Position numbers and translations under genes: made by a program
Notes under the pieces: generated by a model
What the model saw: the letters and a program-made list of their open reading frames with translations, nothing else
The model's database searches: none
What the model was told of the DNA's origin: nothing
In this document: positions 23,949 through 35,659 of the stretch, one piece after another
Layout of the letters: each line of letters starts with the position of its first letter
Position numbering within the stretch: the stretch's first letter is position 1
Source: Rhynchonema sp. JSB1_4
Taxonomy: Eukaryota; Nematoda; Chromadorea; Monhysterida; Xyalidae
NCBI GenBank assembly: GCA_030248065.1
Contig: JASAMV010003527.1
Location: 44,263-108,262 of the forward strand
Direction of reading: 5' to 3'
Length of the DNA stretch: 64,000 nt

Positions 23949-26900
23949 CTACTCTTGGCTTTTGTAGATTATAAAATATCCAATTAAAAAAATCCCAGAA
24001 AAGAGCAGCACGCACTTCTTGAATCCGTCCATAATTTCCTCCCTCTTCGCCGGATGACAAGTGAGCGCGGTTGTGGTCTGTCCGGCATCAAAGAACCCAG
24101 TCAGATATGTTTGTGCCGCGCGTTGCACATCGCCATGTGACACTGACCACACACGCGTGCACAGTTGACTGCAATGGATAAAAATGTAATCAACATGTGT
24201 GTGAAACATCATATGGCAATGAGTATGCTGAGAAAATATGATTGTTTAGAAAATATCCGTGCATGAAACCAAGACGCTACGACGTTAGACAAACATGGGA
24301 ATCGAAGACGTTCCTAAACACAGAGCAAAACGGTGCTTTGTCAGTGCAACCGCGACAGTGCTCATTGTCATCTTCCAGGTTTTTCTTACGCTTTCTTCAG
24401 CAAAAGACATTGATTCCACTAATCCATTCCCATAATTTGGGTGAAACCGACTGACCCAATTGCATTGTCTGACCTGACGACCTACGAACTTAGTGCAACA
24501 AAACCAGAGCAAACCGATTGAAGTCCTTCTCCACACCCCTCAAATGTGCCAACAGACACATTGCACTGGCATCATGCACAGTCTTCTCAGACTCGACTAG
24601 TTCGAATATGAGACTGCGTTTGGCTGATTCGAAATCGGAATCCGAGATGAAACCACTGACCATCGAAGCTGATTTCTGGGATTTGAAGTGATCATGAGTT
24701 TATGTTTAGGCACCTTTGACACAGATAGGCCGATGTGAGACTCGGTAATCGGTCAACGCTTTTCTAATCAACTATACTTCAATAGCTACTCTAATTACAA
24801 CCAGTGAACTAAAAGTAGTTCCCAGGTAGCTGGATCTGATACACACGTTATATACGGTGAACGAAACTGGTGAAGTCAGTAAATCTCGAAGTATGACGTC
24901 AGGTGACCAAGTCTAGATTGTAACTGGAATGACCACGGTGTTCGATGTCGATCATAATGTTTCAAAGAACAACTGACCAACACTTCCATTGATTTCTCAT
25001 ACGCTTGCAGTGGCTGGGCACAGCGAAACAGACGCAACATCAGGTAGTTGTGATCTTTGGTGAACGACACAGTCGCACCGTAGGCAAGGCCCTGGAATAG
25101 GGATCGGGTGATGTCGGGTGTCGGCACCCATAAAAGTGTAGGCGTCGGGTGTCGGCTACGCTCAGATGTCGGGTTTTTTGGAGATGGTAGCAATAGATAC
25201 TGGAAGAAAACTGAATGAGATAAAAAATCAAAATACCTTTCCCCTGATCGTGCGCCACATTGGGCCTTCCAATTGACTGATACATTGCAATGCGACCAAC
25301 AGCGCTGGGTAATCGGTGTGTGAACGCTCGATGGTACATGGCGTCACCTGCATACCGTATATGTGTGAAAAAACTGTGTTTCACACTGTACTACTGGCAG
25401 GTAGTAAACTTTATGCTTTTGGAATCATGCGAAAAAACTATGCCCTGAGTTCACCGAAAAATGGCAAACGCTTTTATCTTGGTCAGCACCCAGTCTGTTT
25501 GTTGAAGAATCAGTTTTAAATCTTGGCGAATGGATGGAGTAGCGATTGTCTCGATAAACTGCGCACCACATTTACAAAAAAGACGAAACATTTTGTTCTT
25601 CTGCTATTCTGCTCACCTGCAGAATGTAGCACGCATCGCTGGACCCGATCGTCAACAACTCGTGTTTGCCATATTCGGGCTTGAACGCGGACTTGCTTGT
25701 CGTTTCACCAGGTTTAGACAACGACCCATTGTTCGCATGTTTCTCTCTTTTTGATTTTCCAGCAATCTTGCCCAATTCAGACGTCAAGGTCGATCCAAAT
25801 GTTTCATCACTCGCATCACACGTCACGTGAAACATTAGACGATCGGACGCGAACAGTGCGCGATAGAGTTGCTCGAAACGGTGCACCACCTGTGAAACGA
25901 GACAATGAGTGTGGATAGGCATTACAAAGAAAAGTAAAAAACGAAAGCTTGCATGCCTTATCTGGCGAGCGCTCCAACTGTTCCAATAGGCATTGCAACA
26001 TCAATTCGAGTCGCACCACTGAATACAGCTGGCGATTACCATCTAACAAAAGGTAGCGTCGTTTAAAATCAAGTTATATACACAAGTATCACAATGCAGT
26101 CCACGCAGTGTATTGTGACGGGCTCTTACGGTGAATTATTAGGTCCCATTCTGCCGGTAGCTTTCTCACTCGATGATGATTTTGACAGGGACCAAAGATG
26201 CCGGTTCCTGATCATATTACCATAAAGATGGACTGCCACATCACTAAAAAGCACACCCACCTTTCTCACAAACCAACTGATTGAGCACAAATCGACACAT
26301 CGAGCTGGCGTCACGTTTTTCCTCGGCGATTTGATTCGCGAGATTATTCAATACAACTGCGATACGATCGGGTTTGAACACCAGATGGCGACTGAGTCGA
26401 CGCATCCACAGACTGGATTGGTCGTGGTCATCGCGGTGCACCTGGTGATAATGATGATAAAGTAGATGTTGGATTTTTTGTGATGTACAGGGTGATTCAA
26501 AAATACCCTCAAGATTGCTGTTTCTGGCCATAGCGTGTGATAGACTGAACGGATATTGTTCGTTTATAGCTTAACAATCAATCTATTCATGCGACCACAA
26601 TGGATTCCGCGACGAATTTAGCCTCCTCCGATAAATTTTCGAAACCCCATTGCCACTAAACAGCCTATCATGCCAAACGACCACAAATCCTACCTGTGTT
26701 TGAAACACGAACTGATGCCAGAACGAGCCCTTATGTCCACATCGCGAAGAATACGACGTAATATCAGCATCAATGTGTTTGACCACATCCTCATATGACA
26801 TTTCAGCACCGTCAGACAAACGGACAGGCGATTGAAACATTAATGAAGAAAGGGGCAATAGTAGGGCACGCAGTGAGGCGTCGATGGTGCTCGTGTCGTA

Positions 26901-29900
26901 GAGGGCGAGAATCTGTGGAAATCAGGGGTGTATTCTAGCTTCTTTGTAGTGACATGATCGAGACCATTTTTCAGGTCACTGTATGAAGGATCAAGGGTAA
27001 CTACTATAATAATGATGTAACAAAAAAGGACATGAAGCGAAAAAAGGAATAAACAACGAGGTCAACATACATTCACAAAGTTCGTCTTACAGCTGTCGAG
27101 AATCGTAGGAATGTGCAGTTGTTCCAGCTTCAGCCGGTCACCGCCGGACTGTGACGTAGTCCTGATGTTAGAAAACTCATTGATTTTCACGGCCCCGATC
27201 GCGTCGATGGAATTGACGGTGCAATTCTCCAGAAATTCCGATGTCGGAACATCCTGAAGTTTGACAAATAATTCCAATGTGCTTTTGTTTTCAGACGGGC
27301 GTCGTCAGTTGAGGAATGTACCCGATGTCAACGAGACCATGAAAAGGCAGACAAAGGAAGAGACTAACTCGATGTTACGTAAACATCTGGTGGAGACACA
27401 TTTGCACTTGTACCACTAATTGATCGAGTTCCAAAAACAAATCTAAGAAAACTGATGACCATAACTGTTGACAGTAAAGTCAAGGAACCTTTTCATTATT
27501 CTCAATCGCTTGTTCCAATTGTTCTTCGCATTTCTTCAGTCCGGTTTCGCCCAACTCTTCCTTTCGTTTTTCGACTCTGTCATTCTCTTCCTTGGTATGT
27601 TGTTGGATGAGATCACTCGAAGGCTTGCCGACAACCTGAGTGACCGAGGTTACAGTTGAATGGTGTCAACTTACATACGCATGTTTATGAGTGCAGACAC
27701 GGCTGTCCCCATATTCATGAAGATTGTGAAACAAGAAAAAAACGAATGATTGGTTCACTCACAACCATTGGTTCCGTCTTGCAATGTGTATGTGTTTGAT
27801 ACAAAGACCAAACATGTTTTTCCAAGGTAAAAAAAGCAACGTGACAACAAAAAAATTATAAATTTGAGGCACAAACATCTAACGCAAATAAATGAAATAG
27901 GCACCCTCACCGATACATAGTGTACATGACACATAGTACATAGTTCAGAATTTTGAATGACGGGAAATTGCGGGAAATGTCACTATCGAAAACATTTCTT
28001 GGGAAACAGGGGCGGGAAATTTCCCGCAAATTTCCTACCCTCCCGCGAAATTCCGCGGACAAAAAATTCCCGCGCGAGCCCTATTCACAACCATCGGTTC
28101 GGTTTTGCTGTTTGAAAACAAAAGACCAAACATGTTTTTCCAAGGTAAAAAAAGTAACGTGACACCAAAAAAATCATAAATTTGAGGCACAAACATCTAA
28201 CGCAAATAAATGAAATAGGCACCCTCACCGATACATAGTGCACATCGGGACCGTAGAATGTACGGAGCAGATCCAACCAATATGAATCGGGCTTTTTCAG
28301 CAGATCACGCACAATTGAGATGTCGTTGAGACGTTGTTCGAAATGCGATGTATCCTCGCCGTACAGAAAGTCACCTGCATTTTTATTTTTTTGTGCACTG
28401 AATACACTTTTTATAAAATATTTTCACGTTTTGTTCTTGTTGAAGGCTGCGATCAGATAAATGCGGAATGGCAATTTCTGCATTCTGCATTCCGCGTTTA
28501 ACCACTCACCTTTGCGGAATTTTGAATTTCTGCAAGTAAATGTATGCTTTTGGTCAAACATCTCAGTTGCTGTTTGCGTTAACACGCAACATTTGAGGTC
28601 AGCACGCTGGAAGTTGTCATCGTCACCCAAGCGCGCACCATTCCGCAAAGGTGAGCAGATAAACACGGAATGCACAATGCAGAAATTTACCATTCCGCAT
28701 TTATCTGCTCACCAATTTCCGCATTGCGCATTTATCTAATCGCAGCCGAAGAACAGGTCTATCGGTCATAAAAGTAATATAACAATCGTCGGTCGCTGAT
28801 GACAGACAGGTCATTCTGCGTTGAGACACACAGCACCCAGTGGCGCATCCAGTTTTTGGCCAAGGGAGGGGCCATATTCCAAAACTCATTTTTATCTAGT
28901 GCTGGTCCCATTTTTGAAAAGTCTTTTTTATCTACTGCTTGTTTAGAATTTCGCGCTTTCACACCAAATACTATACAAAGTGTGACAATGCGCGCCAGGT
29001 GCGCGAAATTGGGACACTTTGACGCGCGTGAAAGCCAAATTTTATTGAAAATTGGTGTATCCGACGCGCGAAGCGCACGATTTTTGAACTTTTGAATTGT
29101 ATGAGAATGAAAATCCTGCGATTTAGTGGTCCTTTCTTCTTCTTAATTCCGAAACGGTGGGCCCCGTTCAGGAGCCAAATGGACTAAAGGGGGCCATGGC
29201 CCCGGTGGCCCCTGGATCCGCGCTTGCCAGCATCCCGCCACCTACCACCCAATTAGCAACCAAGTCATAAATGTCCTTCAATTGAAACGGTGAGCGGGTC
29301 TATTCCCTAAACATGGTCCCGACTAAATATAACCCAACAAAACCAAAAGTGCCGTCGAACCAATAATCATGTCACAGAGCCTGGAGTGCGGTCTCTTTTC
29401 CATCGCGATCAACGTTGAATTAATGTGTTGTTTGAGGTTACGACGTAATCTAGTCGTGTCCAAGTCCTCCTAAAACAGTGCCCCAATAAAAAAGAACATG
29501 AAATCAGTTAAATTAAAGCATAGTTAAAACACCCCACCTCTTCGGAGCACAATCGTTTCATCAGTTTCAAGCACTTCTCAGCGATTGTTGGCAGTTTTCC
29601 CAGTTGGGTGCCGCTAAACGTAATCGTCAGTTGACACACACGCTGGTCGTCCATGGATATTGCCACCTGAGATGGAAAACTTAAATTTGGTGGATAAATT
29701 AGAAAAAGAAAAAGTAAAGCCCACTGACATGACTACAATCGGGGTCAGTGGTTTGCACGAAATGTTTCTGAAACGGCGACACTGCGCTACATGTGATGTG
29801 GTCATTCAGCAGATCCAGTGCGGTCATCGTTGGTACATCCTAAAGATGGAATTATCGGCAATATCAGTTGTAGAATATCAGCAAACAACAAGAGCACGAG

Positions 29901-31765
29901 TTTACTCAAGACACCCAACCGTGTTCTTCGGCCCGAGCCAGGACAGTTTCACTTCACCGGCACTTTCATCATCACTGGGACACACGATCGTACTTTGGAA
30001 ATTTTTGGCCAAATCCGGGATCGGGGTCATGAACGGACGTTGCCAGGGCGTGGATAGGTCCTGTGAAAGGTCCGGAAACAGGTTACGAATTTGCAAAATA
30101 CAATATTCATCGGTAAATGAATGATGCTGAAGACTTGCTGCTGTGCCAGCTGATGTGATCAATCAGCGACATGTATATTGTTATGGACGATTGGTATAAC
30201 AGACACATCTTATACACCATCAAAGACTTGAAATCCATATATGGATGAAAAAAGCATTCATATGTCGACTTGCGACCACCAAACAATGTTCCTGAGAGGA
30301 CTCGAACCTCCGACCTCCCAACCGGTCAGGCGCTCTATCCAACTGAGCTACAGGAACGAGCTCAGTGGCCGCACTAACCACTTCATAAACCATACGATAC
30401 GCAGTGCACCGCATCGCACATACACAATTCTCTCCTCGTATAACGTTACGCTGCAGGGACTATACCACATGCGGACAGCGTATAATATTCTCGGGCTCGT
30501 AATACGCGGTGTGTGTCTATTCGCCAGACCACACATAACTTCTGTAACCACAAACTATCGCCAACCTTTCGCGACGCGTCCATTGTGTCTTCAAATGTAG
30601 CAATAGTGTTCAACAGTTTTTCGTGCTCAACCATGCCCGCCACGACCACGCACGTATTGCGAGGATGATAGAAGGTCGAGTGGAAATTGCGCACCTACAA
30701 AATACATTTTTGCGCCTATTGAGCACTCTCTTTTATCATTGGGTGAGCAACTGCCACATCATTTGCGGCTGAAGCATCACTCATTTTTGTTCACGCTCAT
30801 GACTCACCGCGTCATTGCTGCACGTTGTGCGCAATTCCAACAAACGACCACCAGTTTCGTAGCGATAGCCGGATTCCGGTGGATAAATTTGGTTTTTGAT
30901 CCACTGTGTTGTGATGCGAGTCAGATCCTGATGCAATTGCAAAAAGTATATCAAAATAGAGATTAACCTTTGAAGAACGCAAAAACAGAGTTTTGAAAGA
31001 ACGTACATTTTCGTGCTCTTGCATTTCCGAGTAGACCACACCAGAATCCCGACCCTCGCCGTTGATATGGTAGACTTCAGTCGTGAATTGGTCATTCTGA
31101 AAATGTTGAACTTATTCAACAGTGTGCAGAATAACTCCCAAAAAATGCTACCAATAATTAAGCGAAACTTACAGTGAGCATCGGGTGGAAAATATGATCG
31201 AGATAAACGGGCAGCAGTTTGAGAAATCCCTCCGAGCCTGCAGTGAACAGGTCGTAATAGGTGTAGTCAATATCGGTGCATGCATTGGTGCCTGATGCGA
31301 AACAACGGTTGGCCACCATATCCAGACATCCCTGGATAAAATCGCAAAGTTTGTTCAAAAAATTTGTAAATTAAAAAATAAAGTGCAAACGTAACCTTCC
31401 ACGGATATTTCTTGCTGCCCATGAACACCAAGTGCTCGAGCGTATGCGGCAGACCGTCATCAGTCTTGGCTTCTGTCGCTGAAAACTTTTGTGTGAAATA
31501 ATAGGGACATAATGCTCCCAAATTTTAAAACCCGTCTAGACACCCAGAGGTGAAAATGCAAAAAATTCAGATCGCTTAAGAATAGGTGAAAGTAAACATC
31601 CAGAGAAGTATCATAAAACGAACCCAAACAAATGAAGCCAGCAACGACGGGTCCTTCGACATCAGCGACGACCACCGACAAGCCGGTTCGTTCTGACAAA
31701 TACTTGACCACATTGTACATGCCATTGGCACGACTGCGTGCTATCACACGGAATGATTGAGACAT
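23949..31765 (-). CDS. M16 zinc metalloprotease, C05D11.1/SDD3-like, copy 2 (21 exons)
   Basis: Paralogue of the gene at 1607-20239 with the same exon plan and phases. Exons (minus): 31765-31624, 31478-31396, about 31331-31173, 31096-31007, 30927-30808, 30694-30566, 30060-29920, 29839-29729, 29666-29538, 29469-29361, 28374-28229, 27635-27489, 27253-27071, 26912-26694, 26441-26261, 26042-25957, 25889-25617, 25347-25237, 25091-24978, 24675-24515, 24168-23949. The zinc motif HTLEH is in exon 2, and the family blocks ANRCFASGTNA, AGSEGF and GLAYG are intact. Exons 14-18 and their introns are almost identical to copy 1; exons 1-6 differ at scattered residues and their introns do not align. The last exon diverges after FKKCVLLFS by a small indel, giving a different tail. 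I see no disabling change, so it is probably functional. Intron 6 holds a tRNA-like sequence and intron 10 two MITEs. Confidence 0.9.
27760..28240. repeat. Tandem duplication inside intron 11 of copy 2, with partial exon 11 end
   Basis: About 27770-27922 and 28085-28240 are direct repeats sharing CCAAACATGTTTTTCCAAGG, AATTTGAGGCACAAACATCT and ATGAAATAGGCACCCTCACC. The final bases CACCGATACATAGTG are the exon 11 donor region (28229), so the outer unit holds a decoy copy of the donor at about 27908. The GGGAAATTTCCCG repeat lies between the units. Confidence 0.7.
28445..28747. mobile_element. TIR element, family 2 (copy a)
   Basis: Ends GGCTGCGATCAGATAAATG and CATTTATCTAATCGCAGCC are inverted. 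Inner inverted words ATTCCGCATTTATCTG and GCAAAGGTGAG recur. The interior holds a core of about 67 bp (28561-28627) also found in three other elements. A second family member in opposite orientation lies at 58701-58999. It sits in intron 10 of metalloprotease copy 2. No coding potential. Confidence 0.85.
28839..29231. mobile_element. hAT-like element with CAGTGGCGCATCCAG end
   Basis: The left end reads CAGTGGCGCATCCAGTTTT and the right end CCTGGATCCGCGCTTGCCA, an imperfect inverse. Subterminal phrases GGGAGGGGCC and GGGGGCCATGGCCCC are inverted. Ends of this kind are typical of hAT elements. The target duplication is not clear (AGCACC against AGCATCCC). It interrupts intron 10 of metalloprotease copy 2. 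Confidence 0.6.
30287..30357 (-). tRNA. tRNA-like gene with defective anticodon arm, likely pseudogene
   Basis: Read on the minus strand, the acceptor stem is perfect (GTTCCTG with CAGGAAC), the D arm is GCTC...GAGC with a good A box, and the T arm is GGAGG-TTCGAGT-CCTCT with a good B box. The segment between D and T arms (GCCTGACCGGTTGGGAGGTC) is about three bases short and does not give a five-pair stem with a seven-base loop. Total length is 71. By resemblance it may derive from a tRNA-Arg, but the anticodon cannot be assigned. It lies in intron 6 of metalloprotease copy 2, same strand. Confidence 0.6.
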
Positions 31766-32054
31766 TATCAGGGGCAGTGCAGTGCACGCAAAAAAGCAGT
31801 GTTTCAAATTCAGATTAAGTCGGCTGGCTGCTTCTAAAATAGGGAAATGCATTTCGTATCACACTTTGGCCATTAATATAGTTGCGGACGGAAAGGAACT
31901 ACGGAAAAAAAAGGGCAAACTTTTCTCAATTTTTTTTAGAAAAGTGACGTTTTTGACCCTCATGATTCAACATTCTGTTTATGTTTATTATGTTTTATTA
32001 TTTTATGTTTTATTATGTGTTATGTTTATTCTGTTTCAACATTATGTTTCACAA

Positions 32055-32380
32055 TCATGAGACGACTTTTTTTGAAATTGGTTTGTGCGGATCCAATAAT
32101 GTTCCTGTTCCACGTATTTCGGAAATGAAAGAAAGAGAAACGCATGTATTTTTTTAAAACACGCTCTCTACCTCGGTGCGTAAAATCCCTTTTACTCCCA
32201 AAACATTTGTGTGTTGAATAACGTTGCTGTTCGCGTAAGCACGCAACAAATTGAGGTCAGCCAGCTGGAAGTTGTCATGATGTCTCTCAGCCCGATCTCT
32301 TTCTTTTGTTTGCGAAAACCCGTGTAACAGGTACATTTTTTAATCTGGCCAAGCAAGTTTTAAAAAAAGTCGTCTCATGA
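32055..32380. mobile_element. TIR element, family 3
   Basis: The left end TCATGAGACGACTTTTTTT is matched by the right end AAAAAAAGTCGTCTCATGA. The interior holds the same core (32222-32290) as the otherwise different elements at 28445, 58701 and 59725. No coding signal. It lies upstream of metalloprotease copy 2. Confidence 0.85.
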
Positions 32381-32492
32381 GCTGGTGGCCGGACTATACC
32401 TATCATTTGATATCCTGTATTTGGAAATTTATCCTCTGGAAATTCGATTTTTTTTCGCAACATATAAAGAACCGGTTACTTCGTGACTATAC

Positions 32493-32844
32493 CAGAGGTG
32501 GGAATCGGGCCGAGGTTTCCGGCCCGAACGGTCGGGCCGGGCCGGGCCGGAATGGTCGGCCCGAAAAGGCCCGACATCATCGAATTTCAATAAAAAATCG
32601 TGACCTTTTACGGTAAATTAGCCAAAATTTCTTGCGATTCAGCAGCTTAGGACCGACTTCTATGATTTTCAGGTATTGTTAAACAAAAAACTGTAATATT
32701 TGCACCAAGAAATTTTCTTCAAAATATCATCAGAAAAAATCGGGCCGGGCCGGACTTTCCGGCCCGAACTGTCGGGCCGGGCCGACCCCAGGACCTCGTC
32801 GGGCCGGGCCGGGCCGAGGTAACCCGGCCCGATTCCCACCTCTG
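32493..32844. mobile_element. hAT-type MITE, GGGCCGGGCC-rich, 8-bp target duplication
   Basis: Ends are CAGAGGTGGGAATCGGGCC and GGCCCGATTCCCACCTCTG, perfect inverses. Flanks are GACTATAC (32485-32492) and GACTATAT (32845-32852), matching at 7 of 8 positions. End sequence and duplication length fit hAT. The subterminal regions are arrays of GGGCCGGGCC words and the centre is A/T-rich. The GC-rich clusters in the nested-gene region (3.4-4.5 kb) share these words. Confidence 0.88.
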
Positions 32845-33401
32845 GACTATATCAAAACAAAGTCAAAAGTGGGTGATTTGGGCCTCGGAATTCTTTAGTA
32901 CTGGTAATTTATTTGCAAAAAAATTTTCCGAAAATATAAATTACCGTAATTTTAGTCACAAACTCACTATTACCGTAAAAAACCTAAATAGAAGGGGGAC
33001 TCTATTAATTCACTTCACTAACCCCATTTCGGGGGGCTCTATTCCGGGGGCCTCTATTAATTCACTGACCCGAACCTGAAAAAATTGTTCCCAGAAATAC
33101 CCCAAAAACCAATAAAAAGGGGTTTTAAAGGATGTTTTTTCGCTTGTAATCGCATTTATTCGTCTCTCTTCGTCAATAAGAGGCGTATTATTGCTCTGAA
33201 CGAACAACAAACATGTCTAAATGTACCTGTGCACAGTGTAGTGGCAGGCAAATGGTTGCAACTTGCAACTTCAATTTGGACATTTTTGACTCAAAATGGC
33301 TCAAAATCGGTATTTTTTGTCCCAAAGAGGCAAAAAATCGCGCGCTACGCGCGGATTTAGTACGTCTACATACATTTTCATTAATATTTGCACATTATTA
33401 C

Positions 33402-33840
33402 CAGTGTAGTACTTGGTCAGGGTGTTGACGATAGATAGATTGGGACCCGAAATGTTGACGATAGATAGATGACCCAAGTCCGAAATCTGGGGGGTCGACC
33501 CAAACTTGTTGACGATAGATAGATGGTGGGGGAGGGGTCGCCAAAAATCAAGGTATAGTATAGTGTACTAAGTTGGTAATAAAATGTGTAAATATTAATG
33601 AAAATGTTCTTAAATGTACTAAATCCGCGCGTAGCGCGCGATTTTTTGCTTATTTGGGACAAAAAATACCGATTTTGAGCCATTTTGAGGCAAAAATACC
33701 CATTTTGGAGTCGAAATGTGTTGACGATAGATAGATTGTTCCCAGAATTTGTTGACGATAGATAGATTTGCTTGCCCATAAGTGTTGACGATAGATAGAT
33801 GAATTTGGGGGACCCCCCCACCCCCCCAAGTACTACCCTG
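33402..33840. mobile_element. hAT-type element, word GTTGACGATAGATAGAT, exact 8-bp duplication
   Basis: Ends CAGTGTAGTACTTGG and CCAAGTACTACCCTG are inverses with one difference. ATTATTAC flanks both sides exactly (33394-33401 and 33841-33848). Six forward copies of GTTGACGATAGATAGAT lie in the two arms, outside a core with GCGCGTAGCGCGCG. The flanking host sequence at 33850-34010 carries three more copies in inverse orientation, so this is an insertion into a relative. Confidence 0.9.
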
Positions 33841-34042
33841 ATTATTACCGACTTAATGCACTATACTATACCTTGATTTTTGGTGACCCCCACGATCTAT
33901 CTATCGTCAACAAGTTTGGGTCGACCCCCCCCCAGATTTCGGACTTGGGTCATCTATCTATCGTCAACACATTTCGGGTCCCCCCAATCCCAATCTATCT
34001 ATCGTCAACACCACTGTAGTGCATAGTAGTGGCTGGGGGGGG

Positions 34043-34453
34043 CAGTGGTGTAGCTGGGGGGGGAGTGGGGGGGGAGCCCCCCCCTAGGTACAGTAGGTAG
34101 GTTGCCGCCCCTCGCCTGGTACAGTAGGTAGGTTGCCGCCCCTCCCCTGGTACAGTAGGTAGGTTGCCGCCCCACCTAACTCTTCACCGAAAACATTCAT
34201 TTTTGGCTTAAAATTGCATAAAATTAGCATATTTGTCTGCAAATAGGCGAAAAATCGCGCGCTGCGCGCGAAATTAGTGTTTTAGGCCACATTTTCTTCA
34301 GTATTTAGACATAAAAAATTTCGGTTTCCAGATGACCCCCCCCCCAAGTGGTACGACCCCCCCCCTAGCTCGGCTGGTACAGTAGGTAGGTTGCCGCCCC
34401 GCATTTTGGGTGGTACAGTAGGTTGCCGCCCCGCCTGGGTAGCTACACCACTG
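34043..34453. mobile_element. hAT-type element, word GGTACAGTAGGTAGGTTGCC
   Basis: Ends CAGTGGTGTAGCTGGG and GTAGCTACACCACTG are inverted. Eight Gs flank each side, consistent with an 8-bp duplication of a G run, though a homopolymer is weak evidence. The word GGTACAGTAGGTAGGTTGCC occurs three times near the left end and, partly shortened, twice near the right end, always followed by CGCCCC or GCCCC. Confidence 0.8.
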
Positions 34454-35274
34454 GGGGGGGGTTGGGGGGTTACCCCCCCCTCTCAGTACTTACCTACCAC
34501 AAAACCCGAGGGGGGTTGGGGGGTTGAGTACTTACCTCTCACAACTCCAAATCATACCTCTCACAAGCAATTTTATACCTTTTTAAGGCAAAAATCGGTG
34601 TTTTTCGACCTTATTTTCCCAAAAATCGCGCGCGCAAACCCACCCATAATACCTATTTTTAGGCGATTTTCGGCGAAAATTTTGAAAAAGTACTATTTTT
34701 ACCTCAATTTTTTGCCAAAATTGTATCACAAAAACGGTGTTTTTTCGCCTTTTAGGGTGACCAAAATCATACCTCTCACGCTTCCGGTCCCAACCCCGCA
34801 TCATACCGTATTGTCGGAAATAGAACCCGGGTGGTCTATTTTTTCACTGGGGTCATTTTGGGGGGTTCATTTTATGGGGGGGTCAATTATTGGGGGGTTA
34901 TATTTTTCATTTGGCCCCCCGACGAAAAAAATCATTGTTAATAATGCCCATAAAAATGGCTTGTTTTCGGTATTTTCTAACTTCAACAGCGGCAATTATG
35001 CTTAAAAAGCTGTATTCTGTTGTGTACGCAAGCTTAAACAACGTTTGACACAACAACACAGCCCTACTATACCACTAATCTGTGGTACGGTGAAGGTTGG
35101 GGGTGGGGTTCTATTAATGGGGGGGTTCTATTTTTGATTTCGAGCCATTTAGGGGGGTTCAATTAATGGGGGGGTCAATTAATGGGGGGTTCTATTTCCG
35201 ACAATACGGTACTTACCTACCTCCCACACATGGGCCTGCCACTACACTGCTGTGGTGGCTGGGGGGATGGGGGG

Positions 35275-35659
35275 CAGTGTAGTTCCTGGGGGGGAGGGGG
35301 TCCCCCCCTAAGGTACACTAACCGCCGCGACCAAGGTACACTAGTACACTAACCGCCGCGCCAGGTACACTAACCGCCTCAATTTTTGCCTAAAGTAGGC
35401 AAATTTAGGCCTAAAATGGGCATTTTTAGACCTAAAATAGGTAATTTTTAGGTCGATGTTGTCAAAAGTCGCCAAAATACCCTTTTTATGAAGAATTTTT
35501 TCCAAAAAGGGCCAAAAATCGGTCAAATTTTCTACCTCAAAAAGTGACTTTTTCCTGAATTTGGGTCTTCCCCCCCTTCCCCCCAGGTAGGTACACTAAC
35601 CGCCGCACGGAAAAAAGGGGTAGGTACACTAACCGCCGCGCCGGACAGGAACTACACTG
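35275..35659. mobile_element. hAT-type element, word GGTACACTAACCGCCGCG, exact 8-bp duplication
   Basis: Ends CAGTGTAGTTCCTG and CAGGAACTACACTG are exact inverses. ATGGGGGG flanks both sides (35267-35274 and 35660-35667). The word GGTACACTAACCGCC is repeated at both ends in direct orientation. A close relative with the same word and ends lies at 62054-62419. The interior (GTCGCCAAAATACCCTTTTT and so on) is shared by the two. Confidence 0.92.

Noticed and set aside
33420..34020. Regularly repeated GTTGACGATAGATAGAT words, considered as a CRISPR-like array
   Set aside because: Spacing is irregular, orientation flips, and the words lie within a transposon with an 8-bp target duplication in a eukaryotic genome.
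34391..35005. Longest open frame in the window, 204 residues, plus strand
   Set aside because: It starts inside one hAT-type element and runs through the boundary into others, consists of poly-G/C and word repeats, and has no family resemblance.
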